Assembly (NCBI GenBank): GCA_039105265.1
Contig: JAPFFF010000016.1
Coordinates: forward strand, 2,976,001-3,040,000
From: Tritrichomonas musculus
Taxonomy: Eukaryota; Parabasalia; Tritrichomonadida; Tritrichomonadidae
Reading direction: 5' to 3'
DNA: 64,000 bases
A program made the position numbers and the translations under genes. How positions within the stretch are numbered: position 1 is the first letter of the stretch; each line of letters opens with the position of its first letter. Of this stretch, positions 51,731 to 61,128 are shown piece by piece. The notes below the pieces were generated by a model. That model was not told the origin of the DNA. It made no database searches and was given only the letters and a program-made list of their open reading frames with translations.

Positions 51731-53059
51731 ATGCCGAGACCAAAAAATACAGCAAAAAATTCAAAGAACAATGGAAGAAAGATGATTTATTATAAAAGTG
51801 TAGGAACTCAAATTCTAGATAATTCAAGACAAAAATTGATAAATATTTCAAAAAGTGATCAGTTAACACAAACAAATAATCATTATTCAATAGATAATGA
51901 TATGACATTCACAATTTCGATATTAATTTTTGGCCTTTCTTATCAAATTGCCAGAAATGTATTCAATTTTAATGGAATTGAAGTTTGTTCAGAAAAAACT
52001 TTTTATAAATATCAAAATCAAATATCACCAATAATTATACAAATGGCAAAAGAATCAGCAAAAAATTTTTCAGAAAAAATTGAGAATGATACAATTATAT
52101 CAATTGACGGGGCATGGGATCACCGGCGCCATGGCACTGCATGTATTGTTACTTTTATAGATATAAAAACAAGAAAGATCATAGACTTTGAGATATCTAC
52201 AACTCCAAAGCAATTTGTACATGGAAATACAAATGAATGCTCCAGAAACTTAGAAAAAGTTTCTATTGAAAAACTGGTTGAACGATGGAAACATTCTCAA
52301 AAATTTAAATATTACATTCACGATAATGACGGAGTTACCAGAAATATAATAAATAACTCTGGTTGGAAGATAATTGAAATATTAGATGTAGGCCATGCCT
52401 TAAAATCTTTAAAAAAAAATCTTGAAAAATTCAATAAAAGAGAGGGAAAACCTTTCAATGGACTTATTGAAAGCATGAACCGTTATTTGAATAGTTTATT
52501 CAGAAATAATTCAATCTCTACACAAAAAAGAATTGATTTATATTATCATATGCCTGAACACTACACTGGAAACCATTCTCATTGTATTCATAATAATAAC
52601 ACAAAATTAAGATTATATTCCGGATCAAATAAAACATATTTTAAAGAAAAATTAAATAAATTTTTAAAAGAAAACGATCATTATGCACAGAAAATAAATC
52701 CGAATTATAACACTCAAAATAACGAGTGTTTTAACCGGCTTAAAACGAAATTTTTATCTAAAAATATTAAGTATTCCACCTCAATAGAATTAAGATTATC
52801 AGAAGCAGTTTTAGAGTGGAATGATGAAAATTGGACTAATAAACTAATGGAAAAACTAAATATTGATAAAAAAAATTCAATTAATCAATTTATAAATTCT
52901 AGAAAACAGTCTCAGAAAAAAAAGAACGAAAAAAAAAGAACAGAACCTTTTAAAGAAAGTAGAAGAAAAGAAAGAAATGCTAAATTAAGTAAAAAGATTA
53001 ATCAAAACAAGAAAGCAAACGGCTACAAACCCAATGCAAAAAAACTTAGTTTCAATTAA
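51731..53059 (+). CDS. Kolobok/Mutator-like DDE transposase (442 aa)
   Basis: ATG 51731 gives MPRPKNTAKNSKNNG. Residues 50-115 form a helical pre-catalytic part. The first catalytic Asp lies in SIDGAWDHRRHG (Asp126), the D-G-x-W motif seen in Kolobok and related Mutator-like transposases. The second is in YIHDNDGVTRN (Asp198 or Asp200), followed by DVGHALKSLKK. A Cys/His patch (MPEHYTGNHSHCIHN) follows, and a probable catalytic Glu lies in NTQNNECFNRLK (Glu332). The tail is very Lys-rich, probably for DNA binding and nuclear entry. The protein cuts and joins transposon ends at TTAA, inferred from the flanks. No stop or frame change is visible, so the copy may be recent. It lies inside the 49761-53563 element, just after a nested MITE. 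Confidence 0.75.
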   Translation: MPRPKNTAKNSKNNGRKMIYYKSVGTQILDNSRQKLINISKSDQLTQTNNHYSIDNDMTFTISILIFGLSYQIARNVFNFNGIEVCSEKTFYKYQNQISPIIIQMAKESAKNFSEKIENDTIISIDGAWDHRRHGTACIVTFIDIKTRKIIDFEISTTPKQFVHGNTNECSRNLEKVSIEKLVERWKHSQKFKYYIHDNDGVTRNIINNSGWKIIEILDVGHALKSLKKNLEKFNKREGKPFNGLIESMNRYLNSLFRNNSISTQKRIDLYYHMPEHYTGNHSHCIHNNNTKLRLYSGSNKTYFKEKLNKFLKENDHYAQKINPNYNTQNNECFNRLKTKFLSKNIKYSTSIELRLSEAVLEWNDENWTNKLMEKLNIDKKNSINQFINSRKQSQKKKNEKKRTEPFKESRRKERNAKLSKKINQNKKANGYKPNAKKLSFN

Positions 53060-53686
53060 AATAAATTAATTTGAGGCAAATTAATAAATTTCTGTTTTAC
53101 AAATCATTTAAAATATTTTTTTTATTTTCCTGTTAAATTTGTTTATTAAATTAAAAATATTAAATAATATGTACTTTTGTTTTATTTTTAATGGTTTAAT
53201 ATTATATTGGTTTATTTTTAGTAGTATTATATCAATATCGAATTTTTGATGATTGGAAGAAATGCCAAAATTTGGTTGAAAATTACTGTAAAGTAGCTAA
53301 TTTGATAATCTCTCGCTGAAAATTATCAGAAATCATTTGGAGATTTCTGATAATCAAATGTTACTCGTTATCGAAACCATAACTCGATAAAAACTATTAC
53401 ATATGAACTTAGATGGTTCACTCATTGATTCTTTATCAATCATTTGTCTTTTCTGCTAAGTAGAGTTGGAAAAAACAGTATATTGAAGACTTTTTAATTA
53501 AAATAAAAATTAACCTTACTAGATTATATTTGACCTTGATCGTTTTCCTCAGAAAGGTCCCCCTTAATTATATACTAATACCTTATTTCTGTATATATAA
53601 AATAATTCAATAAATACCAATTATTATATATATTAATATTATTTTACAATTAGATTTAGAGAAATTCTTTTTATATTTGATATTTG

Positions 53687-54026
53687 ACCTCGATAACATA
53701 AGAATAGTAATATTTTTTCTGCATTTATATTATTTTGCCGCATTGATAATTTCGTGTTAAACTATTTTTTGGTGGAATTCTTTATATTTCTTCAATTTTG
53801 ATTTTCGGAAATATTATTAATAATATTCAGATTCTTTTTAAAAAAATTATATTTAGATTAGGTTATTATAGATATTATACAGACAAAGATTATTTTAAAC
53901 TAAGACAAAGCCAGTGATGAAAAATATAATGATAAAGGGTTTGCATAGAAAAAGCTGATTTTTTCAATTGTTAAATGGTCGTTTATAAAAAAATGAAAAT
54001 AGAGAAAAAATAAAAAATAAAAGCTT
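53687..54026. other. Short AT-rich stretch before the hAT gene end
   Basis: A CAGTGATG motif at 53912 resembles a hAT terminus, but no matching inverted partner was found beyond 55841. Confidence 0.35.
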
Positions 54027-55841
54027 TTATTCATTGTCACTTTGTTCTTCAGTATATTCATCATCTTCTATTAAAAGATCTAAAGGATTTGTCTCTTTTG
54101 ACCAAAGTAATGTTAATTTAATTTGCAATAATGAATCAAGGATATCACTTTTTAGAGTACTTCTAAAATGACTGTGAATAAGCTTCAACTGCGAAAAACA
54201 GCGTTCACAAATGGCTTCTGTCCCTGGGATCACTAAAATATGTATTGCGATTAAAGATAAATCTTTATATGAAATAATTGAATTATTTACTTCAAATTGG
54301 CTTGTCAAATTGGTTATCCAGTAGTCAATAGGCTCTTGATAATAAAGATCATTTGAACTTAGCCAAATAAAAAAAGATTGAACGACAGTTTGAGAATTTA
54401 ACCTTAAATAAATAGATAATTCATTTAATTTTTCTATTAGTAAACGTTTTTCTATGTTGAATTCATTTAAAAAAATTTGTTCTTCATTACTGATATTTAT
54501 CTTTCTGGAAATTTTGAAAAAAATATTGTTTGCTGTGTTACATTTACTTTGGTACCATTCTCTTCCTTTGCTTGTTAATAAAAAACTTATTTCTGCTAAT
54601 GTTGAGTCGCATGTTTCGTTAAATCTTATTATAAAATTTTCTTTAACAATTGAAATAAAACCGAAAGTATCTTCTTCATTTAATAAAGTATTCAATTCAT
54701 CATATAAATTGAGTAAATTCCAGTAGACTGTTCCAATATTTACAAAATTTTTCTGAACATTATTTGTAAAATTAACAATAGGTTTTATAACTTTTAACAT
54801 TGCTATTAATTTAATTTTGGTATCGTCATCTAATTGAATTGGGCATTTTTCTGATGTGTTTTGAAAATGATGTATAGCTAATAAATAAAAATCAAAATTA
54901 TTTATGATAAAAACAATGGAATCATGTAAAGGATTCCACCTAGTTTGTTGCAAATGAGGTGGATAATTATGTAAGCCATTTGAAAGACATTCATATAAAA
55001 CTTTTTTTTTTCTTGACCAAGTTATAAATTGAGAAATTAAATTAACGGTTTCTGAAAAAACGTTATTTATTTTTTTTAAATCGTCAATTAAAAGCTGTGC
55101 AGTATGCGCTGCACATGCAAATCTAATAATAGGGAACTTTTCATTTATATTAAAATTTAAAAAAATTTCATCTTTTATCTGTCTAAAACAAGAGACTAAA
55201 TTTTGACCATTATCGGTGGTTACACCGACAACTGAAATATTTTTTGAAAGCAAATCATTACAAATTGAATTAACAATTTCTTTCAAATTTTTAGTGGTAG
55301 CGCTGTTGATTTGTATCAAGGCCAAATGTCTTAATAAACCGGGATAAAATAACGAAAATTGGTAAAAAGTTTTATTCCATGACGTGGTCCCATCAATTAC
55401 TAATGATACGTTTTTATTTTCAAACAATTTGATATTTTTTGCATTCAAAAAGTTACTATATTTAATAATTAAATTTCTGAGTTCTGTTTGATTTGGGATT
55501 TGCTCAACTGGGACTCCTAAATTATTAAAAATTTTTGTAAAATTTTCATTTTCTAATTGGTTAAGTGCAATATTTGATGAAACAATCATATTTATCAAAT
55601 CCTGATGAAATTGAGAAATTTCAATTTCATTTTGAAAATTTTCTATTTGAGGAAATTGAAAATTTTCTATCGGAACTTGGTCATTTAACTTTCCTTGGCA
55701 TCTTTTTACATGATCATTCATATACCTGTGATTTTTATATTCCTTCCCGCATTTTAAGCATAGAGCTTTGTGTATCTTCCTATTTTCATTATCGAGACGG
55801 AACTCCGAGAGCTTTATCCAGTCTTTGTTTGTTCTTTCCAT
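54027..55841 (-). CDS. hAT-superfamily transposase (604 aa), apparently intact
   Basis: ATG 55841. A BED-type zinc finger is present: Cys28, Cys31, His44, Cys48 (CLKCGKEYKNHRYMNDHVKRC core). The RNase-H-like domain has Asp150 in LVIDGTTSWN and Asp210 in VGVTTDNGQN. It is followed by the hAT hallmarks FACAAHTAQLL (Cys243, His246) and QTRWNP (Arg301, Trp302), a helical insertion domain, and the C-terminal dimerisation motif PGTEAICERCFSQLKLIHS (about 540-560). The tail is acidic. Length and order match complete hAT (BED-DUF659-like) transposases and there are no breaks, so it may be active or recently active. Paired inverted ends and an 8-bp duplication could not be located, so the element's limits are unknown. 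It could have supplied enzyme for the 8-bp-duplication MITEs here (inference). Confidence 0.9.
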   Translation of the reverse strand: MERTNKDWIKLSEFRLDNENRKIHKALCLKCGKEYKNHRYMNDHVKRCQGKLNDQVPIENFQFPQIENFQNEIEISQFHQDLINMIVSSNIALNQLENENFTKIFNNLGVPVEQIPNQTELRNLIIKYSNFLNAKNIKLFENKNVSLVIDGTTSWNKTFYQFSLFYPGLLRHLALIQINSATTKNLKEIVNSICNDLLSKNISVVGVTTDNGQNLVSCFRQIKDEIFLNFNINEKFPIIRFACAAHTAQLLIDDLKKINNVFSETVNLISQFITWSRKKKVLYECLSNGLHNYPPHLQQTRWNPLHDSIVFIINNFDFYLLAIHHFQNTSEKCPIQLDDDTKIKLIAMLKVIKPIVNFTNNVQKNFVNIGTVYWNLLNLYDELNTLLNEEDTFGFISIVKENFIIRFNETCDSTLAEISFLLTSKGREWYQSKCNTANNIFFKISRKINISNEEQIFLNEFNIEKRLLIEKLNELSIYLRLNSQTVVQSFFIWLSSNDLYYQEPIDYWITNLTSQFEVNNSIISYKDLSLIAIHILVIPGTEAICERCFSQLKLIHSHFRSTLKSDILDSLLQIKLTLLWSKETNPLDLLIEDDEYTEEQSDNE

Positions 55842-55982
55842 AAAAGTGAAGTAAATTTTATAATTTTATAACCTTTTCAATTTCAAAAAAAAAAAAAAAA
55901 AAAATTGAATTTATATTTGTTTTTAATATAAAACCAAATTATCATTGAATTTCACTTTTTTTACAACATAAACGATTAATTT

Positions 55983-56391
55983 ATAAAGTGGCAGGAAAAA
56001 GTTGCCAACGGCGGGAAATAGTTGCCAACGATGACCTTTTTAAGGATATATTTAAATGAAAGTTATAATTAATTATATTTAAATCATATTAAATATTATT
56101 AATATGTAATAAAAAGTAATAATTAAAAAAATATGAAGATATATATATATCTTATATTCAATGCTCAATTGAAATGCTAAGAAAAAGTTAACATAAAAAT
56201 TTTTAAAAAATTTAACAAAATTTGTTTAAAAAAATGAAACATAAACATTTTTTTATAATTTAAAATGCAACAAATAATGAAACAATGATTTCTTTTTTAT
56301 ATCGTATTGTTTAAATGCTGAAAAAATGCTTTTAAGGCCACCGTTGGCAACTTTTTCCTGTCGTCGGCAACTTTTTCAGGCATCTATATTT
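55983..56391. mobile_element. MITE with doubled GTTGCC(A/G)ACG motif in each end
   Basis: Inverted ends: GGCAGGAAAAAGTTGCC then GGGAAATAGTTGCC at the left; GCCTGAAAAAGTTGCC then CAGGAAAAAGTTGCC read inward from the right. Each end thus contains the AAGTTGCC-ACG box twice. TA lies at both outer edges; limits are approximate. The interior is plain AT-rich. Confidence 0.7.
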
Positions 56392-57589
56392 AAAAAATTA
56401 TTATTCTTTATTTATATATATATAATTTTACAGTAAATAATTATAAGAAAGAACATAAATATAATTGTGGTAATCTACTGAAAATATTGAATGTCTGTCC
56501 GTGTTTGAATCAATTGGACATTTATGGACATTTTGGACAGTGTAAAGTTTTCAAAAAATAACGAGAAAATTTTACTGTCCACAGGACATTTCTTAAAACT
56601 TTTTGAATGAAATCCGTTTGGACAGAAAAGCCCAGTCTGCAAAAAAATAATCTCAAATAATTGTGTTAGTTCTTTCAAATAAATTCAAAGGGATGAGCGG
56701 TTAAAATCTCTATTGGAAAATGAATTCATCAATATTTGAAAAGGTATTCATATAGGGAATTTTTTATATGTCCCTCATCAAGATATGAATTTAGTATTTT
56801 TGTGAGTATAAATAACATTACTTCTGAATTTCTAAGAAAATTTCTATTCCTTTGAAAATTTATATTTCAAATACTGCAAAAATTATTAAAGTAACAATAC
56901 AGTTTTTTCAAATTATGCCAATTATTATTTATATTTAGAAATAAGATACCAAAATAAATCGGATTATCTTGAATATTGATTTAAAATAGATTTTTAAATC
57001 AAGCATAGCTTGAATTTCAAATTAAAGTGGTCGATTTAGCCAAAAACAATATTTTATAAAAATTATGAGCCAAGATGGTTTAATGAGGTTCAAAAATAAT
57101 CAATTAATATCACAAATATTCAGGCCTTATTTTTTTTACATCACAAATACTATAAACGTCTTTTTAACGTCTTTTTTCGTAAAATAACGATTTTTTGATT
57201 TGTAGTATTAATGAAACTTTTTGAATGCGAATAAATATTTATTTATTTTATGAAGAATCAAAAATAATATTATTTAATTTGAAAAACATTTTACTATTTT
57301 ATCTTTTTATTTTTAAATTATTTGAAACATTTTTAATATAAAAAAATAATTGTAGATCAAGATAAAAATAAAAAACTAATATCGAGAAAATAACGTATTT
57401 ACAATTGTAATTACAATTGTAATTTTTAAACGGACAAGTTGTATACAATTGTAAATACAAAAACCAAGGCTTACAAATATTTGTTTTAATATATAAATAT
57501 ATTAATATAATTATCGTTTTATGTCTATTTAAAAATATTTTTTATTCCTAATTTAATAAATTGAATGAGATAAAATTATATTTAAAGAT
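56392..57589. other. AT-rich stretch with TGTCC-type repeats and a small hairpin
   Basis: 56490-56640 contains several TTGGACA/TGTCC motifs and TTTTTGAATGAAATCCGTTTG, resembling the right half of the 102-bp element at 57598; it is probably a diverged relative. A hairpin with stem GTATTTACAATTGTA lies at 57395-57458. No gene. Confidence 0.5.
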
Positions 57590-57597
57590 ATTTGATA

Positions 57598-57699
57598 CTA
57601 GGTTTTACTGTCCACTCCCAATTGTGTCCAAAATTGAAAGAGTATAGGGATAGTTTCATAACTTTTTCAATGAAAATTCGTTTGGACAGTCAAACCTAG
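57598..57699. mobile_element. 102-bp micro-MITE with perfect 8-bp target duplication
   Basis: Ends CTAGGTTTTACTGTCC and inverted CTAGGTTTGACTGTCC (one mismatch in 16). Flanked by exact ATTTGATA at 57590-57597 and 57700-57707. The interior of about 70 bp contains two more TGTCC-type boxes. It is one of the smallest complete elements one can delimit by eye. Confidence 0.85.
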
Positions 57700-57842
57700 A
57701 TTTGATATCAAATATCTTCTTAAAAGTTTTTAACATTAACCTATTTGTAATATACATAATAGCCATAAATATAATTTAAAGAAATAAAACAATAATAAAC
57801 ATATTTAATATCTTTTAATGGTACATAATTCTTATCTATTCT

Positions 57843-57893
57843 TACCTCCAATGGAGAGGTCTCATCATCGCTCGATTCCAGCTAGGAGGTATG
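57843..57893. other. Short G+C-richer island of unknown nature
   Basis: TACCTCCAATGGAGAGGTC ... CCAGCTAGGAGGTATGTAG stands out from its AT-rich surroundings. TACCTCC and GGAGGTA could pair as a 7-bp stem, but the span (about 49 bases) is too short for a normal tRNA. GTATGT inside resembles a trichomonad 5' splice site, without a visible 3' partner. Confidence 0.35.
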
Positions 57894-58093
57894 TAGTCAC
57901 AGTAAAAATTATGTAAAAATATAAAAAGATCAAAAAAATTTAATTCTTTGATTCTCACAAAATATAAAAATTGAAGGAAAAAATTATTTACATTCAATTA
58001 TTTGAATGTCCTTACAAAAAGTCTCATTTGCCGATTCAGTACCAATGAAATAATATATTAAAATAAAAAGAAAAAAAATCTTATTTTTATTAA

Positions 58094-59190
58094 TTAAAAT
58101 GTTGTAACTTTTGTTGTTGATGGTATTGAGAGATTTCTTAGATCAATTGATGATGGAATTATGATTTGTGCAAGTGATGAACATCTATTGAAAGCATTAT
58201 TTCCAATTGAAGTTACAGAAGATGGAATTGATATCTGTATTAATGACGAGCATGCAGAGAAAGCAGAATCTCCAATTGAAGTTACAGATGATGGAATTGA
58301 TATTTCCGTTAATGATAAACATCCACAGAAAGCAGATCTTCCAATTGAAGTTACAGATGATGGAATTGATATTTGTGTTAATGATGAACACCCAAAGAAA
58401 GCAGAATCTTCAATTGAAGTTAAAGATGATGGAATTGATATTTGTGTTAATGACGAACATCTACAGAAAGCATGTTCTCCAATTGAAGTTACAGATGATG
58501 GAATTGATATCTGTGTTAATGATGAACATCCAAGGAAAGCAGAATTTCCAATTGAAGTTACAGATGATGGAATTGATATTTGTTTTAATGATGAACATCC
58601 AAGGAAAGCAGAATATCCAATGGAGGTTACAAATGATGGAATTGATATTAGTACTAAAGATAAACATTCTGAGAAAGCATATTCTCCAATTGAAGTTGCA
58701 GATGATGGAATTGATATTTGCTTTAATGAAGAACATCTACAGAAAGAATAATCACCAATTGAAGTTACAGGTGATGGAATTGATATTTGTTTTAATGATG
58801 AACATCCAAAGAAAACATAATTTCCAATTGAAGCTACAGAGGATGGAATTGATATTTGTTTTAATGATGAACATCCTCTGAAAGCATAATTTCCAATTGA
58901 AGTTACAGATGATGGAATTGATATTTGTGTTAATGAAGAACATTTACAGAAAGTAGAATTCCCAATTGAAGTTACAGAAGATGGAATTGATATTTGTTTT
59001 AATGATGAACATCCTCTGAAAGCATAATCTTCAATTAAAGTTACAGATGATGGAATTGTTATTTGCGTCAAATTGGTATTTTCACTGAAAAGTTTTTTGG
59101 ATATTTCATTTTCTTCTAATAACAAAAAATAAATAACTTCAATGTCATTATTGCTGGCTGCTTTTTGTAATGCTGCCTTATAAAAAATAA
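58094..59190 (-). pseudogene. BspA-like LRR_5 protein without start codon (5'-truncated)
   Basis: The frame encodes about 13 LRR_5 repeats of 23 residues (ISIPSSVTSIGNYAF-x-GCSSLKQ), the treponema/BspA-type repeats abundant in trichomonads, ending SIDLRNLSIPSTTKVTTF. Before the repeats comes an ankyrin-like segment (KAALQKAASNNDIEVIYFLL). There is no ATG anywhere in the frame back to a stop near 59226. The upstream DUF3447 gene (59312-60523) ends 121 bases before this frame and is in the same phase, with several stops between. Related genes join ankyrin-type and LRR parts, so this may be the detached 3' half of such a gene. A non-ATG start is the alternative. Confidence 0.7.
58180..59060 (-). 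repeat. 69-bp coding LRR repeats, about 13 copies
   Basis: Successive 69-bp units (23 codons) differ by only a few bases each. Because of this homogeneity the plus strand is also open over long stretches; those frames are not genes. Confidence 0.85.
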
Positions 59191-59311
59191 TATGAAATGT
59201 TGAAAAAAACGATGATGATGAATGTCATAAAAATATTAAATATTTGAAATGTTATAAAATATTCATGTATCGAACAGAATTAAAATGTTTTATGAAGTAA
59301 TCTTATTGAAT

Positions 59312-60523
59312 TCATGCTGCAGGAATTAGTTCTTCATCAAAATATTGGTGATTTGAAATGATTCTTAATTTGATTCCTTCTTCTTTCTCTTTTAATAAAA
59401 GGTTGAAAAGTTCGTTATATTTGTAGAAGCTTAAATAGAAGAATCCATAATCTTTGATGGTTTCTGTTTCAAAATAATAGTAGTTATGATATTTTATGCA
59501 ATTAGAAATAATCGATTCGTCTCGTTTTGGATCTTTTTCTTCTTGAAACAGAAAATTATTTTGAATGTAGTCAGCGAAATCATTGTGATGACATTTAATT
59601 GATTCAATAAAGCATCTTAAAAATCCGTTATTTGGTTTGTTCAATTCTTCTTCATTTTGGTCCTCAAACTTTGGTGGGCAAACGTTCTTAGCTTCAAGAA
59701 TATGAATAAGTTCTGCATTTTTTGAATGAATTGCATAAAGCCACAGCGATGCTGTCAATTGAACTCCATTCATCATCAAATATTGAAAAATTTTAATCGA
59801 TCCAAAGAAGGCTGAGTATTCAATCTGTGTCGTATCCTTTCGTTCGATTAAGAATGGATTGGTCTCAAAAATGGATGGCGTAATTTGGTTTGAAAATGAA
59901 CAGTTACTGCGAGTCACATATGAAATGAATTCTTCAACCGAATCATTCCTTATCATTGAGCAAATGAGTGAGTCATTCTCGCCTTCTTGGCGCTTCAATT
60001 CATAGTTGTCAAAAACATTTTCTGACTTATTTAAAAGTTCGTTTTTGACGGATTTCATTTTCTCTTCTCCTAAAAATTTTTCAAGCTCTGGATAGAAAAA
60101 GTGACAGTAACGGTTACCGTTAGGCTCTTGTGTTCTCATCATCTCTTCACAAATCTTATCTGTCATTCTTATGATGTCATTTGTCAATAGAAAATGGACG
60201 AGTAATTTGTTGTCTTCAAAAATATAGAAGATTTCTTCATTTGACAAGGTCTGTTTGATTTGAGATTTAAAATGAAGAAGAAGTTGTTTGGTTCTGGTGA
60301 TGAAATTTGTATCACGGCGATGTTCGTCACTGATATTTTTGATGATTTGCAAAAATCCTTTCATGTTTTCACAATCTCCTTCTTTGACTTCCTTCTTGGT
60401 AATTGGAGATAATCTTTCTATATATTTTTCATCAGTTGTGTCGTCGAAATTCTCATCTGAATTTTCAAGAAATTCGAGAATAGCACTGTAAAGCTTTTTC
60501 TTATCGGCTATATAGCTTTCCAT
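59312..60523 (-). CDS. DUF3447/ankyrin-type protein (403 aa)
   Basis: ATG 60523 (MESYIADKKKLYSAILEFLENSD) matches the usual family start; an upstream in-frame stretch has no ATG. Family landmarks in order: IIKNISDEHRRD, IKQTLSNEEIFYIFEDNKLL, LKRQEGENDSLICSMIRNDSVEEF, SIFETNPFLIERKDTTQIEY, SAFFGSIKIFQYLMMNG, LWLYAIHSKNAELIHILEAK, FIESIKCHHNDFADYIQNN, and a C-terminal part. It is a clear paralogue of the 368-aa protein at 40245-41351. No signal peptide or membrane segment. Ankyrin-type protein binding is inferred. An LRR frame without its own start lies just downstream, in phase, and may once have been its C-terminal half. An initiator-like TCATA stands 30 bases upstream. Confidence 0.85.
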   Translation of the reverse strand: MESYIADKKKLYSAILEFLENSDENFDDTTDEKYIERLSPITKKEVKEGDCENMKGFLQIIKNISDEHRRDTNFITRTKQLLLHFKSQIKQTLSNEEIFYIFEDNKLLVHFLLTNDIIRMTDKICEEMMRTQEPNGNRYCHFFYPELEKFLGEEKMKSVKNELLNKSENVFDNYELKRQEGENDSLICSMIRNDSVEEFISYVTRSNCSFSNQITPSIFETNPFLIERKDTTQIEYSAFFGSIKIFQYLMMNGVQLTASLWLYAIHSKNAELIHILEAKNVCPPKFEDQNEEELNKPNNGFLRCFIESIKCHHNDFADYIQNNFLFQEEKDPKRDESIISNCIKYHNYYYFETETIKDYGFFYLSFYKYNELFNLLLKEKEEGIKLRIISNHQYFDEELIPAA

Positions 60524-60552
60524 TATTCTTAGCAAAGAAAAAAAGTATTTTT

Positions 60553-60557
60553 TATGA
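60553..60557 (-). promoter_or_regulatory. Initiator-like TCATA for the 403-aa DUF3447 gene
   Basis: On the minus strand TTTTCATAAA fits TCA-Y-(T/A), about 30 bases before ATG 60523. Weak on its own. Confidence 0.3.
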
Positions 60558-60836
60558 AAATATTGAAAAAGTTAATTCCTCAGAAAAAAAAATTTTGACA
60601 AAATTATGTTTATATAAAAGTAGCCCAGAAGAATCTTTTTTCAAAAAAGTTTTAAAACTTTAATATTCAATTTTCATAGAAATAATATGGGATCTCTAGG
60701 ATATGTTCTTATTTATTGAGAAAAAAATATCTATAGGAAAGATACAACACTGATTGAATATTCAGCTTTCTTTGAAAAGCATTTCATCGGCTAATTTTTT
60801 ATATTATATGGATGTTCATTTATTTTATCCTTACAA

Positions 60837-61065
60837 TTAATTGGAACTGTAACCTTTATTTTTTTTTACTGCACCACGAAAAGATTCTTTTGCCAATCCA
60901 ACGTTTTTAGGTGTTTCATCACCTAACTCATCATCTAAGGAAGGTATTTGAACATTATATTCTTACATGTAGGCGTTGGTGAGAATCGATATGTTGATAT
61001 AATCAGAGCCTCCTCCTCCTCATATTCCTATGTCACCACCATAAATGGGTTGATAAAATCTTGCA
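60837..61065 (-). pseudogene. Broken coding fragment of unknown family
   Basis: One minus-strand frame reads as plausible protein (VARFYQPIYGGDIGI; GGGGSDYINISILTNAYM; EYNVQIPSLDDELGDETPKN; VGLAKESFRGAVKKNKG) with about two breaks. The G+C content is higher than around it. I do not recognise the family and cannot say whether it is host or mobile-element sequence. Confidence 0.5.
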
Positions 61066-61128
61066 ACTTTCAAATTATATTCGAATGTTAGAGAGATTTT
61101 TTTAAATAAAAAAAATGACAATGATGTA

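Larger units (their letters stand above)
49761..53563 (+). mobile_element. Kolobok-like DNA transposon (3.8 kb), TTAA target duplication, transposase open
   Basis: Left end GGGGGACCTTTACCC, right end its inverted relative GGGGGACCTTTCTGAGG; 11 terminal bases are identical. TTAA stands at both flanks (49757-49760 and 53564-53567). The element contains a 442-aa transposase (51731-53059) and a nested MITE (50816-51516). TTAA duplications occur in Kolobok and piggyBac elements; the DGxW transposase favours Kolobok. Confidence 0.75.
49619..53686. repeat. Outer inverted repeat (about 120-140 bp arms) around the TTAA transposon
   Basis: 49619-49756 and 53568-53686 are related in inverted orientation: TATCAAATATAAAAAGAATT, then TCTCTAAATCT and AATTGT, a weaker middle, then CAGAAATAA just before TTAA. 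The left arm carries three extra copies of CTAAATCT. Either the transposon landed in the middle of an older palindromic element, or its true ends lie here and GGGGGACC is subterminal. Confidence 0.6.

Noticed and set aside
53912-53940. CAGTGATG as left end of the hAT element
   Set aside because: No inverted partner or matching 8-bp duplication found on the other side of the transposase gene.
57843-57893. tRNA candidate (TACCTCC pairing with GGAGGTA)
   Set aside because: Only about 49 bases between the stem ends, with no D-arm, anticodon arm or T-loop pattern.
58161-58881. Two long plus-strand frames (196 and 224 codons) opposite the LRR repeats
   Set aside because: Produced by the 69-bp repeat period; composition is biased and repeats are antisense to clear LRR_5 units.
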